This document shows, one piece after another, positions 61,774 through 64,000 of a DNA stretch of 64,000 bases; the stretch's first letter is position 1; each line of letters opens with the position of its first letter. The translations under genes and the position numbers were made by a program. The notes under the pieces were generated by a model that did no database searches, was not told the origin of the DNA, and was given only the letters and a program-made list of their open reading frames with translations. The stretch comes from Demequina phytophila (GTDB taxonomy: Bacteria; Actinomycetota; Actinomycetes; Actinomycetales; Demequinaceae), in NCBI RefSeq assembly GCF_000971135.1, contig NZ_BBLW01000004.1, positions 277,922-341,921 on the forward strand, given 5' to 3'.

Positions 61774-62658
61774 TCAGGCCCCGGTGAGGATCTCCCGCAT
61801 GAGTCGCGCGGTCTCCGACGGGGTCTTGCCCACGCGGACGCCGGCGGCCTCGAGGGCCTCCTTCTTGGCCTGCGCGGTCCCGGCGGAGCCGGACACGATG
61901 GCGCCGGCGTGGCCCATGGTCTTGCCCTCGGGCGCCTCGAAGCCGGCCACGTAGCCCACGACGGGCTTGGTGACGTGCTCCTTGATGTAGGCCGCGGCGC
62001 GCTCCTCGGCGTCGCCGCCGATCTCGCCGATCATGACGATCGCGTCCGTGTCGGGGTCGTTCTGGAACGCCTCGAGGCAGTCGATGTGGGTGGTGCCGAC
62101 GATCGGGTCGCCGCCGATGCCCACGGCCGTCGAGAAGCCGAGGTCGCGCAGCTCGAACAGCATCTGGTACGTCAGCGTGCCCGACTTCGAGACGAGCCCG
62201 ATGCGGCCGGGGCCCGTGATGGTCGCCGGCGTGATGCCCACGTTCGAGGCGCCGGGCGTGATGAGGCCGGGGCAGTTGGGGCCGATCAGGCGGGTGCCCT
62301 TGGACTGCGCGTACGCGAAGAACTCGGCGGTGTCCGCGACCGGGACGCCCTCGGTGATGATGACCACCAGCGGCATGCCCGCGTCGACCGCCTCCATGAC
62401 CGCGGCCTTGGTGAACGGCGGCGGCACGAACAGCACGGACACGTCCGCGCCGGTCTCCGCCATCGCCTCCGCCACGGTGCCGTACACGGGCACCAGCACG
62501 TCGCCGGGGAACTCGACCTCGGCGCCAGCCTTGCGCGGGTTGACGCCGCCCACGATCTGAGTGCCGGAGGCGAGCATGCGCTGCGTGTGCTTCATGCCCT
62601 CGGAGCCGGTCATGCCCTGGACGATGACCTTGGACTCTGCGGTGAGGAAGATTGCCAC
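61774..62658 (-). CDS. sucD: Succinyl-CoA synthetase alpha subunit
   Basis: A 294-residue CoA-binding subunit: [34 protein letters not shown] at the start, [50 protein letters not shown] and the phospho-His in [24 protein letters not shown] cycle substrate-level phosphorylation with SucC. GTG start at 62658; AAGGAGAG overlaps the sucC stop codon, so translation is coupled. Confidence 0.95.
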   Translation of the reverse strand: MAIFLTAESKVIVQGMTGSEGMKHTQRMLASGTQIVGGVNPRKAGAEVEFPGDVLVPVYGTVAEAMAETGADVSVLFVPPPFTKAAVMEAVDAGMPLVVIITEGVPVADTAEFFAYAQSKGTRLIGPNCPGLITPGASNVGITPATITGPGRIGLVSKSGTLTYQMLFELRDLGFSTAVGIGGDPIVGTTHIDCLEAFQNDPDTDAIVMIGEIGGDAEERAAAYIKEHVTKPVVGYVAGFEAPEGKTMGHAGAIVSGSAGTAQAKKEALEAAGVRVGKTPSETARLMREILTGA

Positions 62659-62667
62659 GTTCTCTCC

Positions 62668-63837
62668 TTAGGAAGCGGCGGCGGCGAGCTCGGCGGCCTT
62701 GGCCGCGGCGCCGTCCATGGTGTCGACGATGGTCACGAGCGGGTGGTCGGCGTGCGCGAGGATCGCGCGCCCATCCTCGACGGCGTTGCCGTCGAGGCGC
62801 ACCACCAGGGGCTTGGTCGCCTTGTCGCCCAGCGCCTGGAGCGCGCCGACGATGCCGTCCGCGACCGCGACGCAGGAGGTGATCCCGCCGAACACGTTGA
62901 CGAACACGCTCTTCACCTGCGGGTCGTGGAGGATCACGTCGAGGCCGTTGGCCATCACCTCGGCCGAGGCGCCGCCGCCGATGTCGAGGAAGTTCGCCGG
63001 CTTCTGGCCGCCGAACTGCTCGCCCGCGTACGCGACCACGTCGAGAGTCGACATGACCAGGCCCGCGCCGTTGCCGATGATCCCCACGGAGCCGTCGAGC
63101 TTCACGTAGTTGAGGTTCATGTGCTTGGCCTTGGCCTCGAGCGGGTCGGCCGCGGCCTTGTCCTCGAGCGCCGCGTGGTCCGCGTGACGGAACTCGGCGT
63201 TCTCGTCGAGGGTCACCTTCCCGTCGAGCGCGATGATCGAGCCGTCCTCGGTGCGGACCAGGGGGTTGACCTCGACGAGCGTCGCGTCCTCCTCCTTGTA
63301 CACGGTCCACAGCTTCTGGATGGTGTCCGCGACCTGGTCGCGCAGGTCCGCGGGGAAGCGTGCGGCGTCCACGATCTCGTACGCCTTCGCCGCGTCGATG
63401 CCCACCAGCGGGTCGACAGCGACGCGCGCGAGGGCGTCGGGGCGCTCGACGGCGAGCTGCTCGATCTCCATGCCGCCCTCGACGGAGCACATCGCGAGGT
63501 AGCGGCGCTCGGCGCGGTCCAGCAGCACGGAGAAGTAGAACTCCTCGGCGATCGCGGCGCCGGCGGCGATCATCACGCGGTGGACCGTGTGGCCCTTGAT
63601 GTCCATCCCGAGGATCGCGGCGGCGTGCGCCTCGGCCTCGTCGGGGGTCTTGGCGACCTTGACGCCGCCCGCCTTGCCACGTCCACCCACCTTCACCTGA
63701 GCCTTGACGACGACGACGCCGCCCAGCTGCTCGGCCGCGGCGCGTGCCTCGGCGGGGGTCTCGGCGACGATGCCCGGGAGCACGGGTACGCCGTGCTTCT
63801 CGAACATGTCGCGCGCCTGGTACTCGTACAGGTCCAT
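62668..63837 (-). CDS. sucC: Succinyl-CoA synthetase beta subunit
   Basis: A 389-residue ATP-grasp subunit: [48 protein letters not shown] (nucleotide Lys), [31 protein letters not shown] (Glu/Asn and metal Asp), [23 protein letters not shown] and [12 protein letters not shown] at 63837 after GAGGA. Confidence 0.95.
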   Translation of the reverse strand: MDLYEYQARDMFEKHGVPVLPGIVAETPAEARAAAEQLGGVVVVKAQVKVGGRGKAGGVKVAKTPDEAEAHAAAILGMDIKGHTVHRVMIAAGAAIAEEFYFSVLLDRAERRYLAMCSVEGGMEIEQLAVERPDALARVAVDPLVGIDAAKAYEIVDAARFPADLRDQVADTIQKLWTVYKEEDATLVEVNPLVRTEDGSIIALDGKVTLDENAEFRHADHAALEDKAAADPLEAKAKHMNLNYVKLDGSVGIIGNGAGLVMSTLDVVAYAGEQFGGQKPANFLDIGGGASAEVMANGLDVILHDPQVKSVFVNVFGGITSCVAVADGIVGALQALGDKATKPLVVRLDGNAVEDGRAILAHADHPLVTIVDTMDGAAAKAAELAAAAS

Positions 63838-64000
63838 GCACTGTCCTCACGCGAGAGTGCGCGCCCTCGTCGGCGCGCGGGTCCGTTGGTGCAGGGTCAG
63901 CCTACCCACGTCGTACACGATCGCGGGACCAAGGTCCCCTCCCCCACCCGTTCGCTCCGCACGGTTTCACCGGCGACACCCCGCGGGCAGGGGGACGATG
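63838..64000 (-). promoter_or_regulatory. Upstream region of sucCD with a 14-bp dyad
   Basis: Read leftward, a TAGGCT box (near 63898-63903) lies about 60 bases before the sucC ATG. Upstream of it GGGACC-AA-GGTCCC (63925-63938) is a possible operator. GCGCGC pairs near 63858-63880 could form a leader hairpin. The last nine bases (63992-64000) are the start of another GGGACGATG repeat cut by the window end. Confidence 0.45.

Overview
The window is a gene-dense stretch of high-GC DNA with codon thirds almost always G or C. The gene set points to an actinobacterium, most likely a member of Micrococcales (inference): an AdnAB helicase-nuclease pair, UvrD2 with an HRDC tail, and the actinobacterial families DUF5679, DUF3107, DUF3152, DUF3017 and DUF6350. 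About 92% of the window is coding. I see no tRNA, rRNA, CRISPR array, insertion sequence, prophage or plasmid gene.

Layout. 1-13.6 kb: repair and housekeeping block (end of a zincin-like metalloprotease gene, DUF5679, a ThiF-like protein, uvrD2, nudC, a phosphotransferase, adnB-adnA, DUF3152). 13.6-22.9 kb: DUF3107, then a leftward beta-glucoside uptake operon (GH3 glycosidase, lipoprotein binding protein, two Opp/Dpp-type ATPases, two permeases) with a divergent TetR regulator. 23-30.9 kb: DEAD-box RNA helicase, S4 protein, PHP phosphoesterase, aminopeptidase P, VanZ-like protein, luciferase-like oxidoreductase and a MocR regulator. 31-38.5 kb: PLP decarboxylase facing MocR, MgtE-N/CBS protein, DUF1003, Mrp, a membrane protein, galK, exonuclease III. 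38.6-44.9 kb: glyA-folD behind a probable ZTP riboswitch, membrane protein, GNAT, SpoIID-like protein, purU. 45-53.5 kb: an eight-gene leftward amino-sugar locus (ROK repressor, binding protein, two permeases, NagZ-type GH3, ROK kinase, nagB, nagA) with a clear operator over the repressor promoter. 54-64 kb: central metabolism and purines (mdh, icd, aquaporin, DUF3017, purH, purN, DUF6350, sucD, sucC).

The genes form two complete 'import then cut inside the cell' modules, one for beta-glucosides and one for GlcNAc oligomers. A one-carbon/purine theme runs through glyA, folD, purU, purN and purH.

The most unusual feature is not a gene. The 10-mer GGACGATGCG (most often GGGACGATGCG, frequently followed by C or G and then CGG) occurs 32 times perfectly by hand count, 18 in one orientation and 14 in the other, plus one copy cut by the window end. 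Base composition alone predicts well under one. It lies in all kinds of positions: in coding regions in several reading frames, in gaps at about six times the expected share, and in five close inverted pairs that form hairpins beside genes. This resembles the DNA uptake sequences of Neisseria and Pasteurellaceae or a REP-like family, and I know of no such motif described for actinobacteria. Several gaps also hold their own private palindromic repeats (29.4, 35.6, 38.5, 44.9 and 53.7-54.0 kb). Many genes look leaderless, with a TANNNT box six to eight bases before the start codon and no ribosome binding site.
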